DNA of 20,356 nucleotides from JBFLYO01 sp040756745 (GCA_040756745.1 JBFLYO010000047.1:1-20356); one strand, 5' to 3'; numbered from the stretch's first letter, positions 7,054-14,898 are shown. Notes: generated by a model not told the origin, from the sequence alone. Numbers and translations are program-made.

Positions 7054-9225
7054 ATGAAACGTTTCGCAGCGCTCCTTGTTGGAGCCCACGTCCTCATGGC
7101 ATCGCCGTCATTGGCCGACCAGTCGAAGCGTATGGTGCTTCGGATGGCCGAAGCTCCGATCGAAATCGACGGGGCTATCGATCCGGCCTGGGCATCGGCC
7201 GACTCCACCGACGATTTCTTCCAGCTTGAACCCTTCTACAACAGACCTCCGTCGCGCCGAACCGTGGCAAAGGTGATCTCGGGAGCCGACGCGCTGTATT
7301 GCCTTCTGGTCTGCTATGCCGCAAAGGATTCGATACAGAGCGTGACAGGCGTCCTGGATCAGGGGGGCGGCGACGTTGTGTCGCTGATGGTCGACACATT
7401 CAACGACAAGCAGACGGCCTACAAGTTCGCCGTCACGGCGGGCGGAGTCCGCCAAGATGCCCGAATGCTCGACGATGCAAGGAACAGGGACTACGCGTGG
7501 GACGGGGTCTGGTTCGCGACAAGCAGAGTGTACGACTGGGGGTATGTCGTCGAGATCAAGGTCCCGTACAAGTCGATCCGGTTCAACCCTCACCTCCAAT
7601 CATGGGGACTGGATTTTGACCGCTGGATCCCCCAATCCAAGGAGGATCTGTATTGGTGCAAATACGAGCAGAACGAAGGGCAGCGGATTTCAAAATTCGG
7701 CACTCTCGAACTGAACGGGTTCCGGCCGTCGCAGACCGGGCTCAACCTGGAAGTCTATCCGGTGGGAATCGCGAAGGCACGTGACCTCACTGTTCGGAGA
7801 CCGAAGGTCGAGCCTGACGCGGGGATCGACATTTTTTACAACCCGTCCGAGGCTCTCACCTTCCAGCTTACCGGCAACCCCGATTTCGCACAGATTGAAG
7901 CGGACCCGTTTGCATTCAACATCTCCCGGTACGAAACGTACTTCGACGAGCGACGGCCGTTCTTCACTGAAGGGAACGAGGTGTTCATGGCCTCCGGCCG
8001 GCAGCGGAACACGGGGTTCTACCGTCCTCTGGAGCTTCTCTATACGCGCCGGATCGGCAGACTCCTTCCCGGCGGCACGGAGGTGCCGCTCATCGTCGGG
8101 ACGAAGGCCTTCGGCCGGACCGCCGGATGGGAGTACGGAGGGTTCTATTCGCTGACGGGAGAGACGGACTACCTGGATGGTCAAACACGGCGGACCGAGC
8201 CGCGTGCATCGTTCGTATCGGGCCGGCTGAAGAAGACGATCCTCGACAACTCGACGCTGGGGATGTTGTTCGTCGGCAAGATTACCCCGACCACTACACG
8301 GGGAGTGATCGACATCGACGGCGCTGTACGCACTTCCGACTGGCAGCTGTCGTACCAGGTGGCCCGCTCGATCGACGGCTCCAACGGTGACTTCGCCGGT
8401 TCCGCGGGCTTCGTCGGCTTCGGGCAGCACTGGCTTCACCTCTACCGCCTGCGGGCGGTCGGCAACAGATTCGACATCAACGAGGTGGGATTCGTCCCCT
8501 GGAGGGGAACGGTCGACTTCGTCGGCCTGACCGGCCCGGTCTGGTTTTTCGATACGGGTTCGATTCGGCAGATCATTCTTTACGGCGGACCGGCAATCGC
8601 GTATAAGGACGCGGAGCTGCACTCTGACGTCTGGGGAGTGCTGGGTTTCAACATGCAGTTCCGGGACAATTGGGGCTATGAGATCAACATCCAGGCGGGC
8701 GAGTCCAGGGATCAGGGAAAACTCTACAACGGCTATGAGTTCGACCTGAGCTCATGGTACAACATCTCGCCGTCGTGGAGTGCCAATCTCTTTGGAGGGT
8801 ATGCGAAGACGTACAACTTCTCCCGCGAGTATGTGGCAAAGTACGGATGGATGGGCATCCGTATCGACTGGAAGGCCCTCTCGATTCTGGAGCTCGGGAC
8901 GACGTATGACATGTATGTCGAACAGAAACCCGGCGGGGCGCTCGAAGACATCACGCTGAACGCCCGACCCTATTTTTCACTGACGCCGTTCAACAACATT
9001 AACCTGCGGCTGTATGTGGACAACGTCTTCTCGCGATCCTCCGACCGGAACGAGCGGGTCGTCATCGGCATCCTCTTCTCATACAACTTTCTGCCGAAGA
9101 GCTGGATCTACCTCGCATTCAATGAGGTTCGGGAGCGGGCGGGAATTCCGGAGTCAACGCGGCGGGAATTGACCGCAACGGAGCGGGCGGGAGTGGGAAA
9201 GGTGAAGTACCTGTACTATTTCTAG
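7054..9225 (+). CDS. CBM9-like/DUF5916 outer-membrane beta-barrel protein
   Basis: This is a 723-residue protein with a signal peptide at residues 1-22 (MKRFAALLVGAHVLMASPSLA-D), which favours the ATG at 7054 over the in-frame ATG at 6979. Residues ~30-210 resemble a CBM9-like module: IEIDGAIDPAWASADST, then YAWDGVWFATS and VEIKVPYKSIRF. The rest matches DUF5916 proteins: WGLDFDRWIPQ, a LTGNPDFAQIEADP motif, and ETYFDERRPFFTEGNEVF, followed by alternating aromatic/polar strands ending in YLYYF, a C-terminal aromatic typical of outer-membrane barrels. Function is unknown for the family; roles in uptake or surface glycan handling are only suggested. It follows GH27 by 129 nt and may share its role. 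A hexamer array starts at the base after its stop. Confidence 0.85.
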   Translation: MKRFAALLVGAHVLMASPSLADQSKRMVLRMAEAPIEIDGAIDPAWASADSTDDFFQLEPFYNRPPSRRTVAKVISGADALYCLLVCYAAKDSIQSVTGVLDQGGGDVVSLMVDTFNDKQTAYKFAVTAGGVRQDARMLDDARNRDYAWDGVWFATSRVYDWGYVVEIKVPYKSIRFNPHLQSWGLDFDRWIPQSKEDLYWCKYEQNEGQRISKFGTLELNGFRPSQTGLNLEVYPVGIAKARDLTVRRPKVEPDAGIDIFYNPSEALTFQLTGNPDFAQIEADPFAFNISRYETYFDERRPFFTEGNEVFMASGRQRNTGFYRPLELLYTRRIGRLLPGGTEVPLIVGTKAFGRTAGWEYGGFYSLTGETDYLDGQTRRTEPRASFVSGRLKKTILDNSTLGMLFVGKITPTTTRGVIDIDGAVRTSDWQLSYQVARSIDGSNGDFAGSAGFVGFGQHWLHLYRLRAVGNRFDINEVGFVPWRGTVDFVGLTGPVWFFDTGSIRQIILYGGPAIAYKDAELHSDVWGVLGFNMQFRDNWGYEINIQAGESRDQGKLYNGYEFDLSSWYNISPSWSANLFGGYAKTYNFSREYVAKYGWMGIRIDWKALSILELGTTYDMYVEQKPGGALEDITLNARPYFSLTPFNNINLRLYVDNVFSRSSDRNERVVIGILFSYNFLPKSWIYLAFNEVRERAGIPESTRRELTATERAGVGKVKYLYYF

Positions 9226-9261
9226 ATTGAGATCGAGATTAAGGTTGAGACTAAGGCAAAG
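9226..9261. repeat. Degenerate hexamer array (RYYRAG, inverse of CTYRRY)
   Basis: Six 6-base units (ATTGAG, ATCGAG, ATTAAG, GTTGAG, ACTAAG, then GCAAAG) start immediately after the stop codon of the DUF5916 gene. The reverse complement reads as the same CTYRRY family as at 1220 and 4597. Confidence 0.75.
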
Positions 9262-9284
9262 GGCGGATGACGTGTTGCCTCTGT

Positions 9285-9312
9285 CTGCCTACTGCATACT
9301 GCTTACTGCCTA
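9285..9312. repeat. Heptamer array (CTGCNTA)
   Basis: Four consecutive units CTGCCTA, CTGCATA, CTGCTTA, CTGCCTA. They lie 9 nt beyond the stop codon of the minus-strand msrA gene and 23 nt from the neighbouring hexamer array, so two arrays of different period share one convergent gap. Confidence 0.75.
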
Positions 9313-9321
9313 CACCTCGCT

Positions 9322-9894
9322 CTACTTCAGCTTCAGCTTGTCCAGCTTCGGCTTGATCACAAACCTGCAGTACGGCGCGTTCGGGTTGTTGCGGTAGTAA
9401 TCCTGGTGGTAATTCTCCGCCTTGTAGAATGCTTTCAGCGGCTCGATGGCCGTGACAATCGGACTGCCGACGTTCTTCTGGGCATCCTTCAGCGATCTCT
9501 CCGCCACCGCTCTTTGTCGCTCATCGTTGTAGAAAATCACCGACCGGTATTGCGTCCCAACGTCCGCCCCCTGGCGGTTCATCGTCGTGGGATCGTGAGC
9601 TTCCCAGAACACCCGGAGGATTTTCTCGTAGCTGATCTTCTTCGGGTCGAACGTAATCTGGGCCACCTCGGCATGACCCGTGTTCCCGGTGCACACCGCT
9701 TCGTACGTGGGATTGGGAACGGCCCCGCCTGCGTACCCTGCTACCACCGACGTCACGCCGTCGAGCCGCTCAAAGACCGCCTCCACGCACCAGAAACATC
9801 CCGCCCCGAGTGTGGCCTTCTCCGTTCCCTCCATCGATGCTTCCTTCTGCTGTTCATTGCCAAAGGTCATGAGAAGCGCCGCCAGCAGCACCAT
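9322..9894 (-). CDS. msrA: Peptide-methionine (S)-S-oxide reductase MsrA
   Basis: This is a 190-residue protein that reduces the S-epimer of methionine sulfoxide in damaged proteins. The catalytic signature GAGCFWCVEAVF places the nucleophilic Cys at residue 33. Further family motifs follow: GYAGG, YEAVCTGNTGHAEV, FWEAHDPTTMNRQGADVGTQYRS, and AENYHQDYY. A late Cys in APYCRFVI could be the resolving residue. The N-terminus (MVLLAALLMTFGNEQQ) is an extra hydrophobic segment absent from plain cytosolic MsrA, perhaps a short export signal without a basic start. AGGAGG four bases before the ATG fixes the start. The lysine/leucine tail KLDKLKLK comes from a repeating AAGCTG-like sequence. It is convergent with the DUF5916 gene. 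Confidence 0.95.
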   Translation of the reverse strand: MVLLAALLMTFGNEQQKEASMEGTEKATLGAGCFWCVEAVFERLDGVTSVVAGYAGGAVPNPTYEAVCTGNTGHAEVAQITFDPKKISYEKILRVFWEAHDPTTMNRQGADVGTQYRSVIFYNDERQRAVAERSLKDAQKNVGSPIVTAIEPLKAFYKAENYHQDYYRNNPNAPYCRFVIKPKLDKLKLK

Positions 9895-9898
9895 AGAA

Positions 9899-9904
9899 CC
9901 TCCT
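9899..9904 (-). promoter_or_regulatory. Shine-Dalgarno site of msrA with two upstream copies
   Basis: AGGAGG is placed 4 nt before the msrA start. Two more perfect AGGAGG hexamers lie upstream on the same strand (9927-9932 and 9959-9964). An ATG at 9943 opens a 29-codon frame that runs past the msrA start in another frame. Confidence 0.6.
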
Positions 9905-10101
9905 GTCCCGAAAAGCCTTGTGATTACCTCCTATAACAGACATGGGCGGAAGGCGGTTCCTCCTGAAATTCTATACACAGGGCCAAACAACCCCTTGAAA
10001 CGTATGGGATTATTGCGGTGTGGATTGTAGAAATGTAATGAATTCGCGGCTCGCACGGGCAAAAAACCAGCGAACTGGCCCTGAAGTTCGTGGCATGTTC
10101 T

Positions 10102-10130
10102 TTGACCTGAGTGGGCACAGCGCACATAAA
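10102..10130 (+). promoter_or_regulatory. Promoter candidate for the PAS sensor gene
   Basis: TTGACC (10102-10107), 17 nt, CATAAA (10125-10130). The -35 is near canonical but the -10 is weak. Transcription would begin near 10137, only about five bases before the ATG at 10142. Confidence 0.4.
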
Positions 10131-10141
10131 GAGGACGGTGG

Positions 10142-12217
10142 ATGTCCCCGGGTTTTGACATACCGCAACGACACGAACGATGGCTCACCGCAGGATTTGT
10201 CGCCGTCATCATCTTGTTCATCGCCCTCGGCGTCACGATGTCCTCCAGCATCATCGGTTATCTTGACAACTCCGCCGCGGTTCACAGGTCGCACGACCTT
10301 CACAGTGACCTCCTCGATGTCGTCGCATCGCTCAAGGACATGCAGCGCGGCGCCCTGGGCTTTGTGGTCACGGAAGACTCGACATTTCTGAACCCCTATC
10401 TCCTGGGAGTGCAGCAGATTGCGCTTGAACTCGACACGCTTGGCACGGCGGTCCCGGTAAGCCAGAAATCGGCCCGGCGTCTGGAGATGATCGAAGTCCT
10501 GAGCGGGAGGATCCTCGACATCACCAAGGCGGAAGTCGATCTCGTCATAGACGGGAAGACCGAAGAGGCACTGGAGATGGTCCGTGGCACGGAGGCCAAG
10601 CGCGCGCTGGATGCAATTGAGAACGTCGTTCAGCAGATCACGGAAGAGGAAAACATCCTTGCCACCGACCGGCAATTGGAGGCCCACAACGATCTCCGCG
10701 AGTCGCTTGTGGGAATTGTTGCAGCGAGCGCCCTGTTTCTCACCATCATCATCATCATCTTCGTGTTGTTAAAGCGCCAGTTGCGCGAACGGAACCGTCT
10801 CGCCGGTACGCTGGCGCGAAGCGAGCAACGACTGCAGACCGTCGTCAACTCCATTCAGGAAGGGATCACGTTCAGTAACACCGAAGGTCGCTTTGAAATC
10901 TTCAATCCCCGCATGCGGGAGATCACGGGATACACCGTGGACGAAGCCAACCGGGCCGGAGATTTCTCGAAGCTGATCTACCCGGACGCGGTCGAACGCC
11001 AGCGGGCTCTTGACGGGGTCAAGACCCTCATCGCCCAGAGGGGGCCCCACACGTCAGAGACGACGATCACGGACCGGAACGGGAGGAAGAAGCTGCTGCG
11101 CATCTCCTCGCAGATGATCGGCGGCCTGGATCACCGGATGTTCCTGTCGACGTATCAGGACATCACCGAACAGCGGACGGTCGAGGAGGCCGTCAGAGAA
11201 TCCGAGCGCCGCTACCGCCTCCTGTTCCAGACAAGTCCTATCCCTATCTGGGTGTACGACGAGGAGACGCTTGCCATCCTGGAAGTCAACGACGTCTCTG
11301 TCGATCATTATGGCTACACGCGCGACGAATTCCTTACCATGACCATCAAGGACGTCCGCCCCCCCGAGGATGTCCCCGATCTGATATCCCATCTCGCCGC
11401 GCATCACGAACTCTTCCGGCGTTCGGGCGTCTGGCGTCACCAGAAGAAGGACGGGACGATCATCCGCGTCGATGTTCGCTCGCATGCGATTGACTGGCAA
11501 GGCCACAGAGCGCGGCTGGTCATGCTCCACGATTTGACCGAGCGGCTGCAGGTGGAGGAGGAGCTACGTGTGCAGAAAAGCTACTTCGAGCAGCTGTTCG
11601 AAGCCATGCCCGAGGGGGTCGCGCTCCTTGACGGTGAAGGGACCGTCCGCAACGTCAACAAAGCGTACGAACAGATCTTCGGCGTGAGCAAGGAAGACGT
11701 CATCGGGAGCAAGGTCACCTCGATCACGGTGCCGGAGGAGTACTACGGGGAGGTGTTCGACAGTCTGGACGCCGTCATGAGCGGCGTCGGAATTCACCTC
11801 GAAACGCGGCGCCATCGGAAGGACGGCACCCCGCTGGACGTGTCAATCATCGCCACGCCCGTCGACCTGGGGGGCGGCCAGCGGATGGTGTACGGCATTT
11901 ACCGGGACATCACGCAAAAGAAACGGGCGGAACAGGAACGTGAGGAGCTGATTGAGCAGTTGCAAAAGGCACTCGCGGAGGTCAAGACACTGAGCGGACT
12001 GCTCCCCCTCTGTGCGTGGTGTAAGAAGGTGCGTGACGACCAGGGATATTACCACCAGCTGGAAAACTACATCGCCGCACACTCCGATGCAACCTTCACC
12101 CACGGGATCTGTCCGGAGTGTCTCGAGAAATTCAACTCGGAGAGCGGCATTCGGGAGAAATCACACAAGGGAAACGGGCAGTCACCTGCCCGACCCTCGG
12201 GCCCGATCGCTCGTTGA
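10142..12217 (+). CDS. CHASE3-triple PAS membrane sensor with C-terminal Cys-motif module, no kinase
   Basis: This is a 691-residue inner-membrane sensor. Helices at about 14-36 and 188-210 bracket a periplasmic CHASE3-like helical domain (~40-186; HSDLLDVVASLKDMQRGALGF). Three cytosolic PAS domains follow at ~226-343 (VVNSIQEGITFSNTEGRFEIFN), ~355-468 (PIPIWVYDEETLAILEVND) and ~478-592 (EAMPEGVALLDGEGTVRNVN), each ending near a D-I/L-T-E/Q motif. A coiled coil (~592-615) leads to a compact module at ~617-664 with LPLCAWCKKVRDDQGYY, an FTHGICPEC motif and paired CxxC and CPxC cysteines, which could bind metal. There is no H-box, ATPase, GGDEF or EAL output. The ATG at 10142 follows GAGGACGGTGG. 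Ligand and partner are unknown. Confidence 0.85.
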   Translation: MSPGFDIPQRHERWLTAGFVAVIILFIALGVTMSSSIIGYLDNSAAVHRSHDLHSDLLDVVASLKDMQRGALGFVVTEDSTFLNPYLLGVQQIALELDTLGTAVPVSQKSARRLEMIEVLSGRILDITKAEVDLVIDGKTEEALEMVRGTEAKRALDAIENVVQQITEEENILATDRQLEAHNDLRESLVGIVAASALFLTIIIIIFVLLKRQLRERNRLAGTLARSEQRLQTVVNSIQEGITFSNTEGRFEIFNPRMREITGYTVDEANRAGDFSKLIYPDAVERQRALDGVKTLIAQRGPHTSETTITDRNGRKKLLRISSQMIGGLDHRMFLSTYQDITEQRTVEEAVRESERRYRLLFQTSPIPIWVYDEETLAILEVNDVSVDHYGYTRDEFLTMTIKDVRPPEDVPDLISHLAAHHELFRRSGVWRHQKKDGTIIRVDVRSHAIDWQGHRARLVMLHDLTERLQVEEELRVQKSYFEQLFEAMPEGVALLDGEGTVRNVNKAYEQIFGVSKEDVIGSKVTSITVPEEYYGEVFDSLDAVMSGVGIHLETRRHRKDGTPLDVSIIATPVDLGGGQRMVYGIYRDITQKKRAEQEREELIEQLQKALAEVKTLSGLLPLCAWCKKVRDDQGYYHQLENYIAAHSDATFTHGICPECLEKFNSESGIREKSHKGNGQSPARPSGPIAR

Positions 12218-12283
12218 CCACATGGCGTGATCACCACTCTTTCGCCTTTCGAAATAGTCTCCACTTCTTTCTCTCGTCGATCG

Positions 12284-12312
12284 TTGCATCGAGATGTCGC
12301 GTAGCGTATATT
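12284..12312 (+). promoter_or_regulatory. Promoter of the aldo/keto reductase gene
   Basis: TTGCAT (12284-12289), 17 nt, TATATT (12307-12312). The -35 is identical to those of the FHA and Ser/Thr kinase genes. The expected leader is about 30 nt. Confidence 0.6.
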
Positions 12313-12331
12313 CCTGCAAACCCCGCAGGAA
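12311..12331 (+). promoter_or_regulatory. Hairpin at the start of the aldo/keto reductase leader
   Basis: TTCCTGC (12311-12317) and GCAGGAA (12325-12331) pair perfectly over 7 bp around a 7-nt loop, spanning the predicted transcription start. The right arm contains the only AGGA-like sequence upstream of the ATG, so pairing could hide it, though it is farther from the ATG than usual. Confidence 0.4.
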
Positions 12332-12348
12332 CTCACGGCGTCATCGTC

Positions 12349-13257
12349 ATGCTCGCCATTCCCCTACGAACCCTTGGCCGAACAGGCCTTCAGGTATCAC
12401 TCATCGGCTTCGGTGCTCTGGAGATCGGGCGCGACTGGGGGATCGGACCCCCTGAGCGCAGGAAGCGGCCGGCGGAAAACCAGGCCGGGTCGACGCTCCG
12501 CGAGGTTCTGGACTTCAAGGTCAATCTCATCGACACGGCGAGTGCGTACCATCGGAGCGAGGAGCGGATCGGGAAGTTCATTGCCAGCCGCCGGCGCGAA
12601 TTCATTCTGGCGACGAAGTGTGGCGAACATAACGGCGAGCCCGGGACGTTTTACGATTTCTCCTACGAGGCGGTCCGGGCATCCATCGACGGGAGTCTCC
12701 GGCTGCTCCAGACCAACGTCATTGACATACTCCAGATCCACTTCGGTCCCGATCCGGAGCAGGTGCTCGATGACGGCGGTTGCGTCCGCGCAATGAAGGA
12801 AGCACAGGAACAGGGGAAGGTGCGGTGGCTCGGTGCGAGCGTCGATGGCCCGGTCCTCGACCGTTGCATCGAAAGCGGCGAGTTCGATGTTGTGCAGGTC
12901 GGCTATTCGCTGATGCGGCAGGAAGAAGAGGCACGCATCGCAAAGGCGCATGATCGGGGCATCGGGGTCCTCATCCGGTCGGGTCTCGGGGGTGGGTGGC
13001 TGACGTCGCGGGCGCTCGACGTGCCGGCCAACGATCGGCCGGTTGTGGTACAAAAGCTCCTTGAACTGTGCGGGGGCGACGCCCGACTCCTGACGACGCT
13101 TGCGCTGCAATTCCTCGCACGAAATGCAGGGATCGGTTCGGTGCTCATCGGTTCCGGCACCTCCGCCCATGTGCGCACTGCGATCCTGGCTCTGGGAGAG
13201 CCCGTGGATCAGGAAACGCTCCAGCGCGCCATCGCGATCGCACGCGAAGCGGCATAG
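12349..13257 (+). CDS. Aldo/keto reductase
   Basis: This is a 302-residue soluble NAD(P)H-dependent oxidoreductase. The start LRTLGRTGLQVSLIGFGALEIG is typical of the family. The catalytic tetrad is visible: Asp62 and Tyr67 in NLIDTASAYHRSEERIG, Lys90 in FILATKCGEH, and His131 in VIDILQIHFG. The cofactor-end motifs are less typical (SVLIGSGTSAHVRTAI near residues 262-277). The protein resembles the YdhF/Tas-like branch often called L-fucose or D-threo-aldose dehydrogenase-like, but I cannot name the substrate. The frame is open back to 12118, overlapping the PAS gene; the ATG at 12349 begins the conserved region and follows the promoter at 12284. It is convergent with the nucleotidyltransferase gene, with a gap of only 15 nt. 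Confidence 0.88.
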   Translation: MLAIPLRTLGRTGLQVSLIGFGALEIGRDWGIGPPERRKRPAENQAGSTLREVLDFKVNLIDTASAYHRSEERIGKFIASRRREFILATKCGEHNGEPGTFYDFSYEAVRASIDGSLRLLQTNVIDILQIHFGPDPEQVLDDGGCVRAMKEAQEQGKVRWLGASVDGPVLDRCIESGEFDVVQVGYSLMRQEEEARIAKAHDRGIGVLIRSGLGGGWLTSRALDVPANDRPVVVQKLLELCGGDARLLTTLALQFLARNAGIGSVLIGSGTSAHVRTAILALGEPVDQETLQRAIAIAREAA

Positions 13258-13272
13258 GACGCGCGCGACCCC

Positions 13273-14013
13273 TCAGAGGGCGTGGCGAAGCCGTTCAAGC
13301 TCCTCCCGGAGCGGCTTCCAGTATTCCCGGTCTGCCTCCCGTTCACGCTTTTCCTCCGATTCCAGCTCCCTCTCCAGCGCCGCATCGTCCCCCGTCTGGA
13401 CGAACGCAATCAGCGGACGAAGCCGCCGTATCATTCCTGCTGCTTCGGGATAGTGTCGGGCAACATCTTTCAGCAACTGCGGAGTTCTCCCTTCGCGAAG
13501 CCAGAACTCCACCTGCTTCGGCGTCGGGGCTTCACGGTTCGAAACGTAGTTTGCCTCTACAAGCCGACGGATCATCGGCCAGTCTTTGTCGCGCTGGGTT
13601 TTCTTTGAGCGTACGAGGTCTGGAAGGGAAATGACGTCATACGATTCACCCGGCCCCACCTCCACCGTCGTCCGGCGCCCCCAGAGGTCCTCAAAGGGAT
13701 CGACACCGCGCATACGCGCGATCAGATCGATTCTGACGCCTGCGGCATCAGGGTGTGCGCAGCGGAAATGAACGGCATGGCCACGGAGGAGGTATTCTGG
13801 AGCGAGCGGGGGAACGGCAATGGGGGCGGCGTTCAGCTCGCGGAGAGCATTCCTGAGACGATGGAGGTTTTCGTCCGAAGCGAGCAGAGCAATATCAGCG
13901 TCTCTGCTAAACTCCGCTGCGCCGTAGAATATGCAGGCCTGGCCGCCGATGAGAAGACAGCGGACCTGCTGTGAGGAAAGGGTAAAAAGGACTCTGTGAA
14001 TCGGGCTCGTCAT
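13273..14013 (-). CDS. Nucleotidyltransferase-fold protein, possible toxin of a two-gene module
   Basis: This is a 246-residue protein with a polymerase-beta-type nucleotidyltransferase core at its N-terminus: LLIGGQACIFYG (Gly-Gly at 23-24), the paired Asp in SRDADIALL (38 and 40), and a third acidic strand GVRIDLIARMRG (Asp96). SLPDLVRSKKTQRDKDW (~128-145) matches the helix after the core in AbiEii/MNT-like proteins. A charged helical tail follows, rich in Glu/Arg (~200-246). Family members transfer nucleotides to proteins or RNA, and some are toxins. The gene overlaps a small upstream gene by 107 bp in another frame. A role as a toxin-antitoxin or defence pair is an inference. The start at 14013 is fixed by how close the active site lies to it. 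Confidence 0.75.
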   Translation of the reverse strand: MTSPIHRVLFTLSSQQVRCLLIGGQACIFYGAAEFSRDADIALLASDENLHRLRNALRELNAAPIAVPPLAPEYLLRGHAVHFRCAHPDAAGVRIDLIARMRGVDPFEDLWGRRTTVEVGPGESYDVISLPDLVRSKKTQRDKDWPMIRRLVEANYVSNREAPTPKQVEFWLREGRTPQLLKDVARHYPEAAGMIRRLRPLIAFVQTGDDAALERELESEEKREREADREYWKPLREELERLRHAL

Positions 14014-14149
14014 CGAGGGTGCCTCCTGCGGCGAGATAGAATTCCCACATTTTCTGGCTCTCGCGCCACCGCTCGGCAGGAGTCAAACGGTACCAATCGG
14101 CCCATTCCCCCTCGAGTGCGTCTGTCCCGGCTAACGGGTCGGTAAACAT
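13907..14149 (-). CDS. Small putative partner (antitoxin-like) of the nucleotidyltransferase
   Basis: This is an 80-residue acidic protein. The middle WADWYRLTPAERWRESQKMW is an amphipathic helix-turn-helix-like stretch often seen in small proteins encoded just before such nucleotidyltransferases. It is followed by LAAGGTLDDEPDSQSPF and a basic end, RPGLHILRRSGV. I know this family only by pattern, without a name. It reads into the nucleotidyltransferase gene by 107 bp, so its C-terminus is coded by the same DNA as the partner's active site. The promoter at 14155-14183 lies only 5 nt before the ATG, and no Shine-Dalgarno site is present, so the message is predicted to be leaderless. Antitoxin function is inferred from size and position only. 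Confidence 0.6.
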   Translation of the reverse strand: MFTDPLAGTDALEGEWADWYRLTPAERWRESQKMWEFYLAAGGTLDDEPDSQSPFYPFLTAGPLSSHRRPGLHILRRSGV

Positions 14150-14154
14150 GCTAT

Positions 14155-14183
14155 ATTATACGCAACGGAGCACCGGGAAGCAA
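14155..14183 (-). promoter_or_regulatory. Promoter giving a predicted leaderless transcript
   Basis: On the minus strand TTGCTT (14183-14178), 17 nt, TATAAT (14160-14155). Only five bases separate the -10 from the ATG at 14149, so the first transcribed base should be at or next to the A of the start codon. Confidence 0.65.
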
Positions 14184-14210
14184 TAACCTGGAACAATCTC
14201 CAGGGAGTTG

Positions 14211-14777
14211 TCAGAATAGCCTGGATTTGCCTGATTTGTTCCCCACGCCCGCCGGAGGGAGGGTGGACTCGAGGATCTTTGAAAGCTGTCTGGCGCGCGC
14301 CCGAATTGCGCCGGCCGCGAAAGGGAGCTGCTGATCCACCACAAGCCGTAATTCCCTCGCCAGATCCGGCCGCTTCCGCGCGATCTTTGCCAGAACTGTC
14401 ATGGCATTGGCCTTGACAGCCACCGGCACCTCGAGGGAGGTCAGGTAGCCGAAGCAGATGGTTGCCACTCTTCCGAGCAAATGTGGCGGAATTTCGACGA
14501 ACTGAAGAAGCCGGACGACGTTTCTTTTGACGGCGTCGTGGATCTCCGGCTCCTCCATCCTCTGGATCATTTGTCCAAGGTAGGGGCAGACAAGGTCCGG
14601 CGCGTTGTCGGCGCAGATACCGACCACCCACGCAGACCGCCGGGCCAGCAGCCCATCCCCCTTCAGGAATATCCGCATCAACTTCCGGAAACGCGCCCGG
14701 TCGCGCCCGACCCAGCGAGCGCACCTGTCCGCCTGGCGGCGCGAGTGTTCGGAAAGAAGCTCCTGTTCGAGATTCAT
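14211..14777 (-). CDS. HEAT-repeat protein
   Basis: This is a 188-residue all-helical protein of repeated antiparallel helix pairs: ARRSAWVVGICADNAPDLV, HDAVKRNVVRLLQFVEIPP, then VAVKANAMTVLAKIARKRPDL (about residues 45-150). These read as HEAT/PBS-like repeats forming a curved scaffold, probably for protein-protein contact. There is no signal peptide or membrane helix, so it is cytosolic. The RNxVRLLQF and AVKxxAMTVL phrases are, to my memory, well conserved in an uncharacterised Bacteroidota family, which supports the taxonomic guess. The ATG at 14777 starts the conserved part and follows AGGA about 8 nt upstream. The frame is open to 14930 but that part is unlike coding sequence. The small antitoxin-like gene follows by 61 nt with its own promoter. 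Confidence 0.75.
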   Translation of the reverse strand: MNLEQELLSEHSRRQADRCARWVGRDRARFRKLMRIFLKGDGLLARRSAWVVGICADNAPDLVCPYLGQMIQRMEEPEIHDAVKRNVVRLLQFVEIPPHLLGRVATICFGYLTSLEVPVAVKANAMTVLAKIARKRPDLARELRLVVDQQLPFAAGAIRARARQLSKILESTLPPAGVGNKSGKSRLF

Positions 14778-14813
14778 GGCACCATCCTGCAGGGGGAAAT
14801 AACAGCCGTCGAA

Positions 14814-14842
14814 AAGGTACCATAGCGGGTGTTGTGAAACAA
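14814..14842 (-). promoter_or_regulatory. Promoter candidate for the HEAT-repeat gene
   Basis: On the minus strand TTGTTT (14842-14837), 17 nt, TACCTT (14819-14814). The leader would be about 30 nt to the ATG at 14777. Confidence 0.5.
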
Positions 14843-14857
14843 GTAGCCGCAGTTTTG

Positions 14858-14863
14858 TATATT
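14858..14863 (+). promoter_or_regulatory. Possible -10 box for the gene at 14899
   Basis: TATATT lies 35 nt before the start. A TTGTGA at 14832 is 20 nt upstream, which is too far for the window's usual 17-nt spacer, so this is weak. It would lie next to the divergent HEAT promoter. Confidence 0.3.
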
Positions 14864-14898
14864 GGGTCATCCCCCCACATGAGCATATGGAGTCGTCC

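Noticed and set aside
7690..8622. Open frame on the minus strand (310 codons)
   Set aside because: It is antisense to the well-supported DUF5916 gene and has no recognisable domain.
12118..12348. N-terminal extension of the aldo/keto reductase
   Set aside because: It overlaps the PAS gene end and the promoter at 12284-12312, and its residues do not fit the family.
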